Source of the DNA: Clostridia bacterium
GTDB lineage: Bacteria > Bacillota > Clostridia > Oscillospirales > Acutalibacteraceae
Assembly: GCA_017380575.1 (NCBI GenBank)
Contig: JAFODS010000040.1
Coordinates: forward strand, 1 to 62,077
DNA length: 62,077 nt
Reading direction: 5' to 3'
Part shown: positions 27,106-36,005 of the stretch, one piece after another
Position numbering within the stretch: the first letter of the stretch is position 1
How the letters are laid out: every line of letters begins with the position of its first letter
The notes under the pieces: generated by a model
What the model saw: only the letters and a program-made list of their open reading frames with translations
The model's database searches: none
What the model was told of the DNA's origin: nothing
Made by a program: the position numbers and the translations under genes

Positions 27106-29325
27106 ATGACACATAATTTTAAAGGAATATGGATTGGTGCAGATATGACTGTTGAAGAACGTTTTGCACCAATCTTCAAAAAAGAATTCATACTTGATAA
27201 AAAAGCAGAAAATTCAAAAATTTACATAAGCGGACTGGGTCTTTTTGAGTTGAAGATTAACGGACAGCTCCCCGACGATACACTCCTAAATCCTCCTCAT
27301 TCACAGTATACACAGACCGTATTTTACAGAGTATTCGATATAGCTGATCTGCTTGTTGAAGGTACAAATACAGTCACAGTCGAGCTCGGTAACAGCTTTT
27401 TCAACGAAACCACGGATGTATGGAATTGGGACACAGCACCCTGGAGATCTGCTCTGAAAATGATTGCAGATATCGAAATTGATGAAAAAACAATTGCAAC
27501 GGATGAAAGCTGGCTCGTTACAAAAGACGGACCGACGACCGCAAACAGCATTTACTACGGTGAAACATACGATGCACGTCGAAAAAACTTCGAGTGGAAA
27601 AACGTAATCCCCGTTGATGCTCCTGCAGGCAAGCTCAAGGAACACACAGAACCGTTCATCCGCCGTATTGACGAATTCAAGCCTGAAAGCATTACCCGAC
27701 TTGACAACGGCAATCTGCTTATCAAAGCACCCGAAATGATCACAGGCTGGGCAAAAATCAGCATCAACGCTCCTGAAAACGAACAGGTCACAATTCTCTA
27801 CGGTGAAAAACTTGCAGATGACGGTCACGTTCTCACTGTCGGCGGTAATCAGGGACGTGACGGACATTGGTGGCCACTTGATTTTATTCAGCAGGATCGT
27901 TTTATCTCTGACGGCTCTCCTGCCCTTTTTGAGCCGAAATTCAGTTACAAAGGCTTCCTTTATATCGAAATTGCTAACCACGCTCAAAACCTCACTACAG
28001 ACGATATTACACTCTACAGAATTGCTAATGACGTGGAATCAATCGGTTCTTTTGAGTGTTCGGACGAGCTTGTGAACAAGCTTCATTCTCTTATGAGAAG
28101 GACGCTCCTCAACAACTTCCAATGGAAACCTACAGACACACCTGTTTTTGAGAAAAACGGCTGGCTCGGCGATGCAAACTGTGCAATCGAAACCATGATG
28201 TATAACTTTGATATGAGCACCTATATGGCACAGTTTGTTGACATTATGGATGACTGCTTCAAGGATTACGGCACAGTCCCCGTCATTGTTCCGACCTCCA
28301 GTTGGGGTGTCGGCAACTCCCCTGTATGGAACACAGTTTTTGTTTTTGCAACAAAGGCACTCATCAATTTCTGCGGTAATACAGACTTTGCAGAAAAGCT
28401 TTATCCGCATCTTCGCGAGTTTGCACTTAACGGTATAAAAGATATCGACAGCTTCGGTGGAACGTGGAGAGTACGCGAGCTTTCCGACTGGGTTGCACCG
28501 TCATGCGATGAGTTCAGCGAAATGATATGTGACCCGTCCGAGGGTGCCGAAATCTGCTGTACATCATATATTTATGCTATGCTTAAAACGATGGCAGAGA
28601 TTTCAAAGATTCTCGGCAAGGGCGATGAGGATGAATATCTAAGCGTTGCTGAAAGAATCCGCAAGGACTTCAACAAAAAATTCTACAACCCAGAAAAGCA
28701 GATTTACGAAACAACTCATTGGGACCCGAAGGGTAACAGACGTCAGTACAGACAGACATCAAACCTTCTTCCGCTTTCGTTCGGAATGGTTGATGAAGAA
28801 AACAAAGACACTGTTATAAACAACCTTGTTGATGATATCGTAACTCACGGTTATCATCTTGATACAGGTTGTACAGGAACAAAGCACCTTCTTCCCGTGC
28901 TTTTCAATACAGGTCACGCTGACGTTGCATACAAGTTGCTTATGCAGACAACCTACCCAAGCTGGGGTTATTGGATTGAAAAAGGCTCAACAAGTGCATG
29001 GGAATGCTGGGAACCCTCAACCCGCTCGTTTGACCACTATTTCCTCGGCACATTCGACGAAGCACTCTTTTCACACATTGCAGGTATCCGTAACATAAAA
29101 GACGGATATAAGACATTTACTGTTGCACCTGAAACAGAATACGGTATGCAGTGGTCAAAAACCGCAATCAAAACTCCAGAAGGTGTTATCCGTTGCGAAT
29201 GGAAAAAAGAGGAAGGAAAAACATTCGTTGAAATCGAAATTCCCAAAACTTCAACAGCGGAAATCATCCTGAAAAACGGAGTTAAAGAAACCAAAACCGG
29301 CGGAATTTATAAATATAGCTTCTAA
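27106..29325 (+). CDS. Cytoplasmic alpha-L-rhamnosidase, GH78
   Basis: It has 739 residues and no signal peptide. The order fits GH78: an N-terminal beta-sandwich (about 1-150: GLGLFELKINGQLPDD, YGETYDARR), a second beta domain (160-300) and an (alpha/alpha)6 barrel (about 310-640). VFEKNGWLGDANCAIETMMYNF lies where the family general acid resides, and IEKGSTSAWECWEPSTRSF matches the conserved segment near the general base. A C-terminal beta domain begins near TVAPETEYGM. It would remove terminal rhamnose from imported oligosaccharides. The gene stands alone between two terminators, with GAGGT before the ATG. Transporters and other hydrolases follow within 20 kb. Confidence 0.85.
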   Translation: MTHNFKGIWIGADMTVEERFAPIFKKEFILDKKAENSKIYISGLGLFELKINGQLPDDTLLNPPHSQYTQTVFYRVFDIADLLVEGTNTVTVELGNSFFNETTDVWNWDTAPWRSALKMIADIEIDEKTIATDESWLVTKDGPTTANSIYYGETYDARRKNFEWKNVIPVDAPAGKLKEHTEPFIRRIDEFKPESITRLDNGNLLIKAPEMITGWAKISINAPENEQVTILYGEKLADDGHVLTVGGNQGRDGHWWPLDFIQQDRFISDGSPALFEPKFSYKGFLYIEIANHAQNLTTDDITLYRIANDVESIGSFECSDELVNKLHSLMRRTLLNNFQWKPTDTPVFEKNGWLGDANCAIETMMYNFDMSTYMAQFVDIMDDCFKDYGTVPVIVPTSSWGVGNSPVWNTVFVFATKALINFCGNTDFAEKLYPHLREFALNGIKDIDSFGGTWRVRELSDWVAPSCDEFSEMICDPSEGAEICCTSYIYAMLKTMAEISKILGKGDEDEYLSVAERIRKDFNKKFYNPEKQIYETTHWDPKGNRRQYRQTSNLLPLSFGMVDEENKDTVINNLVDDIVTHGYHLDTGCTGTKHLLPVLFNTGHADVAYKLLMQTTYPSWGYWIEKGSTSAWECWEPSTRSFDHYFLGTFDEALFSHIAGIRNIKDGYKTFTVAPETEYGMQWSKTAIKTPEGVIRCEWKKEEGKTFVEIEIPKTSTAEIILKNGVKETKTGGIYKYSF

Positions 29326-29329
29326 ACAT

Positions 29330-29369
29330 AACAACAGCGGAGTGGATTAAAACCCACTCCGCTGTTGTT
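29330..29369 (+). terminator. Terminator after the rhamnosidase gene
   Basis: Arms AACAACAGCGGAGTGG and CCACTCCGCTGTTGTT form a 16-bp perfect stem with an 8-nt loop. The following T tract is poor. Confidence 0.75.
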
Positions 29370-29437
29370 ATACACTGTATAAAAAAATGAATAAATGGTG
29401 GTGCTGGTGGAAAAGCTTGCATTAAGGAGGTTTTGAG

Positions 29438-29593
29438 ATGAAATATATTTGTGAGGTTTGCGGTTGGATTTATGATGAGGCTATCGGTGATCCGGAACAT
29501 GGTATTGAGCCCGGTCAGAAATTTGATGAGTTACCTGACGACTTTGTATGTCCGCTTTGCGGAGTCGGAAAAGAAATGTTTTCAGAAGAATAA
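29438..29593 (+). CDS. Rubredoxin
   Basis: It has 51 residues, short but complete. Iron is bound by two CxxC pairs, [15 protein letters not shown] near the N-terminus and [11 protein letters not shown] near the C-terminus. The conserved [12 protein letters not shown] is intact. Rubredoxins shuttle single electrons, often to rubrerythrins and other oxygen-detoxifying enzymes in anaerobes. AAGGAGG lies 8 bp before the ATG, and a terminator follows, so this is a stand-alone gene. Confidence 0.95.
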   Translation: MKYICEVCGWIYDEAIGDPEHGIEPGQKFDELPDDFVCPLCGVGKEMFSEE

Positions 29594-29598
29594 GACTT

Positions 29599-29636
29599 TC
29601 ACCACTCTTCATCGTTTGAGAGTGGTGATTTTATTT
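29599..29636 (+). terminator. Terminator after rubredoxin
   Basis: Arms TCACCACTCT and AGAGTGGTGA with a 10-nt loop followed by TTTTATTT. Confidence 0.85.
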
Positions 29637-29705
29637 AAGCTCAGCAATATATTTCATTTTTCTAATAATATTTTAGCAATTTAAAGCATTATTACAAAAA
29701 AGCAC

Positions 29706-29734
29706 TTGATTGATACAACAAAAAGTGATATAAT
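29706..29734 (+). promoter_or_regulatory. Promoter of the putP-like gene
   Basis: TTGATT and a perfect TATAAT are separated by 17 bp, ending 29 bp before the ATG at 29764. Confidence 0.75.
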
Positions 29735-29763
29735 ATGTCAAATTTGTTTTGAGGAGATATATT

Positions 29764-31239
29764 ATGAACATTTTTAAAGAATACGGAGAAATGATAGTTT
29801 TCTGCGTATATCTCATCTTTATGATCGGAATCGGCGTATATTTCTTTGTACGCTCAAAATCAGGCGGTGACAAAGGTTACTTCCTCGGCGGCCGTCAGAT
29901 GGGTCCGTGGGTATCAGCTTTGTCAGCAGGTGCTTCAGATATGAGCGCCTGGGTTCTTATGGGTCTTCCCGCTTCTATTTATGCAGCAGGTATCGGTCAG
30001 GCTTGGATTGCTATCGGTCTTGGTATCGGCTACACATTGAGTTGGCTTATTGAAGCACCCCGTCTTCGTCGTTATTCTATCGCCGCTGACGACTCAATAA
30101 CTATTCCGCAGTATCTTACAAACAGATTCCGCTCAAGCAACCGTGCTCTTCAGGTTATCTGTGCTGTAATTTTCCTTATTGCTTACACAGTTTACGCTGC
30201 ATCAAGCATCAAAGCTTGCGGTACACTTTTCAACACAGTTATGGGTATTGACGCAACTCTGGCAATGTACCTTGCTGCTGTTATTATCATTCTTTACACA
30301 TTCCTCGGCGGTTTCTCTGCAGTTTGCTGGACAGACTTCTTCCAGGGTCTCCTTATGCTTGGTGCACTCCTTGTTGCTCCCCTTTTCGCACTCGGTATCA
30401 TCAACTCAGGCGAAGGTGCAATGACAATGGGTCAGCTTCCCGACGATTATTGGAATCTTTTCTCTAACTGGAAAGACGTTGTTTCAGGTCTTGGTTGGGG
30501 TCTTGGTTACTTCGGTATGCCTCATATCATCATCCGCTTTATGTCACTCCGTTCTGATAAAGACCTTAAGAAGAGTGCAAAAATCGGTATCACATGGACT
30601 GTACTTATCCTTACATTCTCAGTTCTTGCAGGTATTGTAGGTCACTTGCTTCTTGGCGAAATTGCTGACAGCTCAACAGTATTTATTCAGATGGTTCGTA
30701 AGCTGTTCCCGTTTGCTCTTATCAGCGGTCTTATCCTTTCAGCTATCCTCGCTGCTGCAATGAGCACAGCAGACTCACAGCTTCTTGCTTCATCATCAGC
30801 ATTCTCAGTTGACGTTTACAAGCCTATTATCCGTAAAAACAAAGCTTCTGACAAAGAGATGCTTTGGTCAGGACGTTTCGTTGTTCTTGCAATTTCTGTT
30901 ATCGCAGTTCTTATTGCTGCTAACCCGAATTCAGGTACAATTATGGATCTTGTTGAAAATGCATGGGGCGTGTTCGGTGCAGCATTCGGTCCGGCAATTA
31001 TGCTCTCACTCTTCTGGAGAAGATTTAACTTTGCCGGTGCTGTTGCAGGTATCATCACAGGTGCTGCTGTGGATATTCTCTGGCTTATCTTCCTCAAGGA
31101 TCTCGGAATTTACGAAATCATCCCCGGATTCTTCGCAAGCCTTATTGTTGCAATTGTTGTTACACTCATCACAAAGGCTCCGTCAAAGGACGTTACCGAT
31201 GTATTTGACAAGGTTGCAAAGAAAGAAATCGGTGAATAA
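29764..31239 (+). CDS. putP: Sodium/solute symporter, PutP (sodium/proline) type
   Basis: It has 491 residues from the ATG with TGAGGAG 8 bp upstream. There are about thirteen hydrophobic segments. Solute:sodium symporter signatures include FFVRSKSGGDKGYFLGGRQM, SAGASDMSAWVLMGLP, and ILSAILAAAMSTADSQLLASSSA for the sodium-binding helix. The similarity is strongest to proline symporters, but substrate specificity cannot be proven by eye. It is monocistronic, between the rubredoxin gene and the ceramidase-like gene. Confidence 0.88.
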   Translation: MNIFKEYGEMIVFCVYLIFMIGIGVYFFVRSKSGGDKGYFLGGRQMGPWVSALSAGASDMSAWVLMGLPASIYAAGIGQAWIAIGLGIGYTLSWLIEAPRLRRYSIAADDSITIPQYLTNRFRSSNRALQVICAVIFLIAYTVYAASSIKACGTLFNTVMGIDATLAMYLAAVIIILYTFLGGFSAVCWTDFFQGLLMLGALLVAPLFALGIINSGEGAMTMGQLPDDYWNLFSNWKDVVSGLGWGLGYFGMPHIIIRFMSLRSDKDLKKSAKIGITWTVLILTFSVLAGIVGHLLLGEIADSSTVFIQMVRKLFPFALISGLILSAILAAAMSTADSQLLASSSAFSVDVYKPIIRKNKASDKEMLWSGRFVVLAISVIAVLIAANPNSGTIMDLVENAWGVFGAAFGPAIMLSLFWRRFNFAGAVAGIITGAAVDILWLIFLKDLGIYEIIPGFFASLIVAIVVTLITKAPSKDVTDVFDKVAKKEIGE

Positions 31240-31253
31240 TAACCAGCACAGAA

Positions 31254-31289
31254 AACCCGTCACGGTCAGCCGTGACGGGTTATTTTTTT
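31254..31289. terminator. Terminator between convergent putP and ceramidase-like genes
   Basis: Arms AACCCGTCACGG and CCGTGACGGGTT with a TCAG loop are followed by ATTTTTTTA on the plus strand and by TTTTCTG on the minus strand, so it may serve both genes. Confidence 0.8.
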
Positions 31290-32757
31290 ACTCTATCGAT
31301 TTGATAATCTTTTCTGTAGCCTCAAGCAAAGTTCTTGCTGTGTTCGGTCCTATCGAGTTCGTTTCCTCATAATGGTTACGGTCAAATTTATCGTGACCGC
31401 CGTTGATATACGGAAGCTTTGAATCGAGGAAGAAATCGTTATCCGGAATGATATAGCCTAATTCATCGTTACAGAGTCCTACAACAAACTTATGTTTTGC
31501 ACTACCCTGTTCTTTAAGAATGTTGTAATTTGCCTTTTTGCCGTTTGCAGACTCTTTTTCGCTGAGGAATTCTCCGTTGAAGAGTTCAGGGAAAAGTTCG
31601 CCCGGAATAAGGAACATTCCGATTTCTTTTTCACCGAGTTCAAGATATCCAACCTCTGAATAAATCGAAGCAACACCTTTGTTTCGTTCTCTTGAAATAT
31701 CGTTATTCAGCACACCAAGGAATCTTGCAAGGATGAGAACATAGTTTGAAGCAGAAATGCTGACAGATGCAGATTTGACATTTATAAGCGGAGCAAGCTC
31801 TGTTACGGCGGTGAGTGAGTTTGCAATTTCACCAAGGTTCTTACCGAACTCTTTTGTGTAAGCCTCACAGTCGATTGTTTCGCGGTAAACCTTTTTGATT
31901 TCCTTTGCGGAAATCATTCCGCCGATTGCACCGTTGATAAAAACTGCATCACAGTTTTCGTTATTGGCTTCGATTTCCTTAATCATATATGCCGGGAAAT
32001 CTGCGCTGACATTCTTTGTACAGCTGCCAAGAAGCTCCGCGTGGGATGCAAAGTTTATTATATGAATATTCTTTTTACCGTCGAAAGATTCAAAACGGAT
32101 TTTAGTAAGGTTTGAATCGTATGTATCAGGTGTACGGCAGTCGTACTGAAGCTCCTCTGTTTTTTTAACAGAATATAACATCCTGCCATCAGATCTGTTT
32201 TCATAAGCCTTTATAATAGCATCTGCAGTCAGCTTGCGAAGATGCTTCATAAAATCTTCATCTCTGCCGCATTTGAAGAGCTTTTCGCCCCACAAGCCCT
32301 GTGTATCAATTGCAGAATGAGAATGAGTTGCACAGATATTGATTGACTTGAGCGACGGGATCTTACCGCTTTCGATAACAAGCTTTCGGATTTTGTTAAT
32401 ATCCTTACGGCTGATGCCTACTGCATCGACGGAACAGATAACAACACCGCCTCTACCTGTGTTATCGTCAATATAAACAGCTCGAGCAAACATATCGTCA
32501 AGCACACCCTGGGCGGGGTTGTTTGAATCGTAACCTGCGATGAAATATTTTCTGATTTTAATATCATCGGGTGTAAGCACACTCTTACCGAAACCACAGG
32601 TGAAGTGTTCACCTTTCTGCGTTGAGAATTTATTGTCGCCCTTAAGCATATATTTGTTTGCCTTTTCACTTGTTGTGAAATTCTTTTCAGGCATTGAAAA
32701 AATTATGGACTTTGAAAGACCGAGCAAAGATTTTCTGACAAGCTTATCTGTATTCAT
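31288..32757 (-). CDS. Neutral/alkaline ceramidase-like protein without signal peptide
   Basis: It has 489 residues from the ATG at 32757, which has GGGGGA upstream and a promoter just before it; the open frame extends further but passes through that promoter. FTCGFGKSVLTPDD, YIAGYDSN-like YFIAGYDS, VVICSVDAVGIS and NICATHSHSAIDTQG match the N-terminal domain of neutral ceramidases, where the His residues of ATHSH bind zinc. FINGAIGGMIS and LFNGEF fit later strands. The immunoglobulin-like C-terminal domain seems missing. Known enzymes cleave N-acyl-sphingosine; here the substrate may be another amide, because no export signal is seen. It has its own promoter downstream of a sugar operon. Confidence 0.75.
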   Translation of the reverse strand: MNTDKLVRKSLLGLSKSIIFSMPEKNFTTSEKANKYMLKGDNKFSTQKGEHFTCGFGKSVLTPDDIKIRKYFIAGYDSNNPAQGVLDDMFARAVYIDDNTGRGGVVICSVDAVGISRKDINKIRKLVIESGKIPSLKSINICATHSHSAIDTQGLWGEKLFKCGRDEDFMKHLRKLTADAIIKAYENRSDGRMLYSVKKTEELQYDCRTPDTYDSNLTKIRFESFDGKKNIHIINFASHAELLGSCTKNVSADFPAYMIKEIEANNENCDAVFINGAIGGMISAKEIKKVYRETIDCEAYTKEFGKNLGEIANSLTAVTELAPLINVKSASVSISASNYVLILARFLGVLNNDISRERNKGVASIYSEVGYLELGEKEIGMFLIPGELFPELFNGEFLSEKESANGKKANYNILKEQGSAKHKFVVGLCNDELGYIIPDNDFFLDSKLPYINGGHDKFDRNHYEETNSIGPNTARTLLEATEKIIKSIE

Positions 32758-32779
32758 ACGCTCATCCCCCTTTGGGTTT

Positions 32780-32807
32780 ATTATACACAATTTTTCGGAT
32801 TTTGCAA
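32780..32807 (-). promoter_or_regulatory. Promoter of the ceramidase-like gene
   Basis: TTGCAA and a perfect TATAAT are separated by 16 bp on the minus strand, ending 22 bp before the ATG. Confidence 0.75.
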
Positions 32808-32814
32808 ATAAAAA

Positions 32815-32836
32815 AAGCACGACGGAAATCGTGCTT
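32815..32836 (-). terminator. Terminator of the metallophosphoesterase-GPH-GH63 operon
   Basis: Arms AAGCACGA and TCGTGCTT with a 6-nt loop are followed by TTTTTTATTTG on the minus strand, 8 bp after the stop codon. Confidence 0.85.
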
Positions 32837-32843
32837 AATTTTA

Positions 32844-34496
32844 TCATTCATTCAATAAGTCGAATGCAAGAGTAATGCTCCAACCGTAATCCCTGATTGA
32901 CTGATATTTAACCCTGAAATCGTAGGGTTCAACCACCTCGCCTTTTCTGTTGAAGCAATAAGGCGGTGTACGGTTTTCGCTGTCATAAAACTCGTAAACG
33001 GTACCCGTTCGGTTATACCATTCATTGATAACAGCAAGAGTTTTTTCTTTAATTTTTTCCGAAGAATCACCAAATCCGTACTCTGTAAGCCCCTTTGAAA
33101 TCATATAGTTATAATTTATCCATACGGGGCCTCGCCACATATCCGAACCGAAGGATTCATCCTTTTTTGATATGCTCGGTATCGGGAACTCTGTACCAAA
33201 TTCATCGGGATTCTCAAGATGAGAAACAAGCTTTTCGCACTGAGCTTTGTCACACACTCCTGCAAAAATCGGCAGGAACGATGCCACAGACTGCACCTTG
33301 TTAAAGCAGTTATTCTTTATATCATAATCGTAATAAAATCCGTCTTCTTCACACCAGAGTGTATTGTTGATTTCGGATTTTATTTTTTCGTGCCACTGAC
33401 AGAAGAAATCGGCAGTATCTTTATCGCCAAGTTCATCGGCAATTTTCTGCATAAAGTGGGTTTCGTTCGCCATATAACAGGAAAAATCAATTGCATACAG
33501 GTCACTGTTTGTATCAAACCTTGGCGAATTATCCATTCCCGATTCATCACAACGGTTGTTAAGCTCGGGATTTGTATGCCACGAATAAAGTTCCTTTTCC
33601 GTTTTTCTTCTGTTACTCTGACACCAGAGAAGAAAATCCTTGCTGTTTTTGAGAACATTTTTCAGGAACTCTTTGTTTCCGCTTTTTTGGTATACAAGCC
33701 ATGCACCCCAAGCGATAACGGGAGGCTGAGTTACAGAAGAAATCTCTTCAGGTTTTGCCATATGCGGAATAAATCCGTCCTCCTGCTGAACATCAAAAAG
33801 AGCAAGAATAAGGTTTTCAGCAAGCTCTGTGTCAAGATGTCTGTGACCTATCGCGTGGAAAACGGAATCCCACAGCCACATATTTCTGTGCGGAAGTCGG
33901 TCAGGAGTTGACCATATTCTTCTGATGTTACCCTCGGGAGAATACAGCTGACTTTTCATCACGCTGATGCATTTAGCATATAAGGGTGCGTATTCAGCGT
34001 TGTCAATTGTATTTTTGTAAGGCTTACTCTTTTTTATTTTTAACTCTTCAATATCGAGGGCTATGCCTTTTTCGCAAAGCTCGGCTACCCTGTCACTACT
34101 GTTTCCGTAAGCGAATACGAATCTGTTTTCTCTTTTAAGGAGTGCCGTATACTCGCCGTCGGAAGTGTTATGAATTTCGATATCACCTTTTCTGATGATT
34201 TCGCACTCTCCGTCAAGGCTGACGAACACATTTGCGTTACCGTTGATTTCGCCTGTTACCAAATGTCTTTCAGCAAATATCATACTTGCATTTTCAAGCA
34301 AAATCATATCCGAAGCGACACAATTCAGGCTCGTTGCCACATCCGTGAAGAAAAGCGTTCTGCGGCACTTTGTGTGAAATATCACACCGATTTTATCGCC
34401 CGATAAAGTTCCCGTAAAATCGGAGCTGAAAAAGGATTCACCGTCAACGGCAGAGAAAGCAAAAAGCTGTCCCTGCCCCCATTTTTTCGGAAGCAT
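32844..34496 (-). CDS. Cytoplasmic GH63-like (MGH1-type) glycoside hydrolase
   Basis: It has 550 residues and no signal peptide. A N-terminal beta domain of about 175 residues precedes an (alpha/alpha)6 barrel. LPHRNMWLWDSVFHAIGHRHLD, VQQEDGFIPHM, DESGMDNSPRFD and the late DMWRGPVWINYNYMISKGL are landmarks of the GH63/GH37-clan proteins, including mannosylglycerate hydrolases. The Asp in the WDSVFH and SGMDNSP segments are candidate catalytic residues by family comparison. It is the last gene of a three-gene operon, 17 bp after the sugar transporter gene, so I infer it hydrolyses the imported glycoside. The sugar is unknown. Confidence 0.8.
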   Translation of the reverse strand: MLPKKWGQGQLFAFSAVDGESFFSSDFTGTLSGDKIGVIFHTKCRRTLFFTDVATSLNCVASDMILLENASMIFAERHLVTGEINGNANVFVSLDGECEIIRKGDIEIHNTSDGEYTALLKRENRFVFAYGNSSDRVAELCEKGIALDIEELKIKKSKPYKNTIDNAEYAPLYAKCISVMKSQLYSPEGNIRRIWSTPDRLPHRNMWLWDSVFHAIGHRHLDTELAENLILALFDVQQEDGFIPHMAKPEEISSVTQPPVIAWGAWLVYQKSGNKEFLKNVLKNSKDFLLWCQSNRRKTEKELYSWHTNPELNNRCDESGMDNSPRFDTNSDLYAIDFSCYMANETHFMQKIADELGDKDTADFFCQWHEKIKSEINNTLWCEEDGFYYDYDIKNNCFNKVQSVASFLPIFAGVCDKAQCEKLVSHLENPDEFGTEFPIPSISKKDESFGSDMWRGPVWINYNYMISKGLTEYGFGDSSEKIKEKTLAVINEWYNRTGTVYEFYDSENRTPPYCFNRKGEVVEPYDFRVKYQSIRDYGWSITLAFDLLNE

Positions 34497-34513
34497 TTTT
34501 ATTACCTCGCCAA

Positions 34514-35974
34514 TTATACTGTCTGAGTTTCTTCAAGCTGTGCTTTTGATTCAGCTCTGATTTCTTCAAGTTCAGCCATAATTTTTTCCTTACGCTTACC
34601 TGTAAAGTTATCAAACGACATAATCAAAGCAGGAAGAAGATTGCCGATAATTCCCGGAATTGCAACAAGAAGGAATATACCGTGGAGAGTTTCGGGTGTC
34701 TGAACAGCCTCAACCATCTCACCGTTGACCATCTGTGCGCTCTGATAGCCGATAAGGGCAAGACCACCGTTAACAAGAAGCTCTTTCCAAAGAGCAGAGA
34801 TTCTTGAAACCATTGTGTTGAAAGCAAATACCATGCCTTCATTACGCTGTGCCACACCGTACTTCTTGTAACTCTTCCATTCCATATAGTCTGTAGAGTC
34901 AGCAAGCAAAACGCGCCTTGCAGCATTCATACCCGCATTCGGAAGACCACCGAGAGCGATGAGGATACCGACAATCCAAAGATTTTTGTATCCGAACAAA
35001 GCAAGAAGTAAATAGCATATACCTGTGTGCAGATAGCTTACAACAACGATATCACGTGAAGAAAGCTTTTTACCGATAAACGGAATTGAAAGAAGGTATC
35101 CGTAAGAAAGAGTTGCCGAACCCGCTTCAACAAATGTTTTCATTCCGTAATTATTAAGTGTCTGCTTGTAGAAGAACGGAAGTGAGTTATAGCACACCTG
35201 TCTTATTGAATCGACACACTGGCTGAGAGAAAGAAGCAACAACGGTCTGTTAAGAAGAATGAGCTTATAGTCAATTTTCACTTTCTTTTCTGTCTTCGGC
35301 GGAAGGACAAGATTTCTTTCCTTAAGTGTCATACAAGGTACAAGCATTGAGAAAAGACCGAGCACACCGAAAAGAAGAGCAACCGAGAAGAATGCCCATT
35401 TTTCTGAGTTGTAATCGCCGTCCATCATATCGATTATGATAGGAACAAGTCCACCCGGCAACATAGAGCCTAAGGTTGAAGCGATCTGTGCAACAGTATA
35501 GAAATTCTTTCTTGACTTTGCATTTGGTGTCATTCGAACTGAAAGAGTTGATAATGCAACGTCAAAGAATGTGTCTGCAATATTGAAAGTAAGATAAAGA
35601 ATAAAACTCCACAGAAGATTAAATGTAAGCGATGCCGAAGGAACAACAAAAAGAAGAATTGAAGAAAGAGTGAAGGGAATAGCCGAAGCCATCATAAATC
35701 TTCTTGCGTTACCCTTACCTGAACGGTTGTTATCAAGCAAAATACCAACAATAGGTGCAATAAGAATATTAACACCTGTGGTAACAGATTTCATTGCAAC
35801 AATGTGACCTGAATTAAGACCCATATAGTCATACATAAACTGGTCTGTATATGTACCGACAGAGTCCTGTCCCATACAGTTACCGAAAACACCCGAAACG
35901 TAGCCGACCTGCTCTTTCAATGCAACATCGGGATTATTTTTAAAGCTCTGAAATTTTTCTTTTAATTTACCCAT
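34514..35974 (-). CDS. GPH-family (glycoside-pentoside-hexuronide) cation symporter
   Basis: It has 486 residues with about twelve membrane segments. The N-terminal YVSGVFGNCMGQDSV...MYDYMGLNSGHI and GILLDNNRSGKGNARRFM match the MelB/GPH loop between helices 2 and 3. The C-terminal tail is charged (ELEEIRAESKAQLEE). Such transporters import sugars or sugar derivatives with sodium or protons. The gene lies 31 bp after the metallophosphoesterase gene and 17 bp before the GH63-like gene; all three share one promoter and one terminator. CAGGAG precedes the start. Confidence 0.87.
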   Translation of the reverse strand: MGKLKEKFQSFKNNPDVALKEQVGYVSGVFGNCMGQDSVGTYTDQFMYDYMGLNSGHIVAMKSVTTGVNILIAPIVGILLDNNRSGKGNARRFMMASAIPFTLSSILLFVVPSASLTFNLLWSFILYLTFNIADTFFDVALSTLSVRMTPNAKSRKNFYTVAQIASTLGSMLPGGLVPIIIDMMDGDYNSEKWAFFSVALLFGVLGLFSMLVPCMTLKERNLVLPPKTEKKVKIDYKLILLNRPLLLLSLSQCVDSIRQVCYNSLPFFYKQTLNNYGMKTFVEAGSATLSYGYLLSIPFIGKKLSSRDIVVVSYLHTGICYLLLALFGYKNLWIVGILIALGGLPNAGMNAARRVLLADSTDYMEWKSYKKYGVAQRNEGMVFAFNTMVSRISALWKELLVNGGLALIGYQSAQMVNGEMVEAVQTPETLHGIFLLVAIPGIIGNLLPALIMSFDNFTGKRKEKIMAELEEIRAESKAQLEETQTV

Positions 35975-36005
35975 CTGCTTAACTCCTGACTTTTATTTTT
36001 CGATT

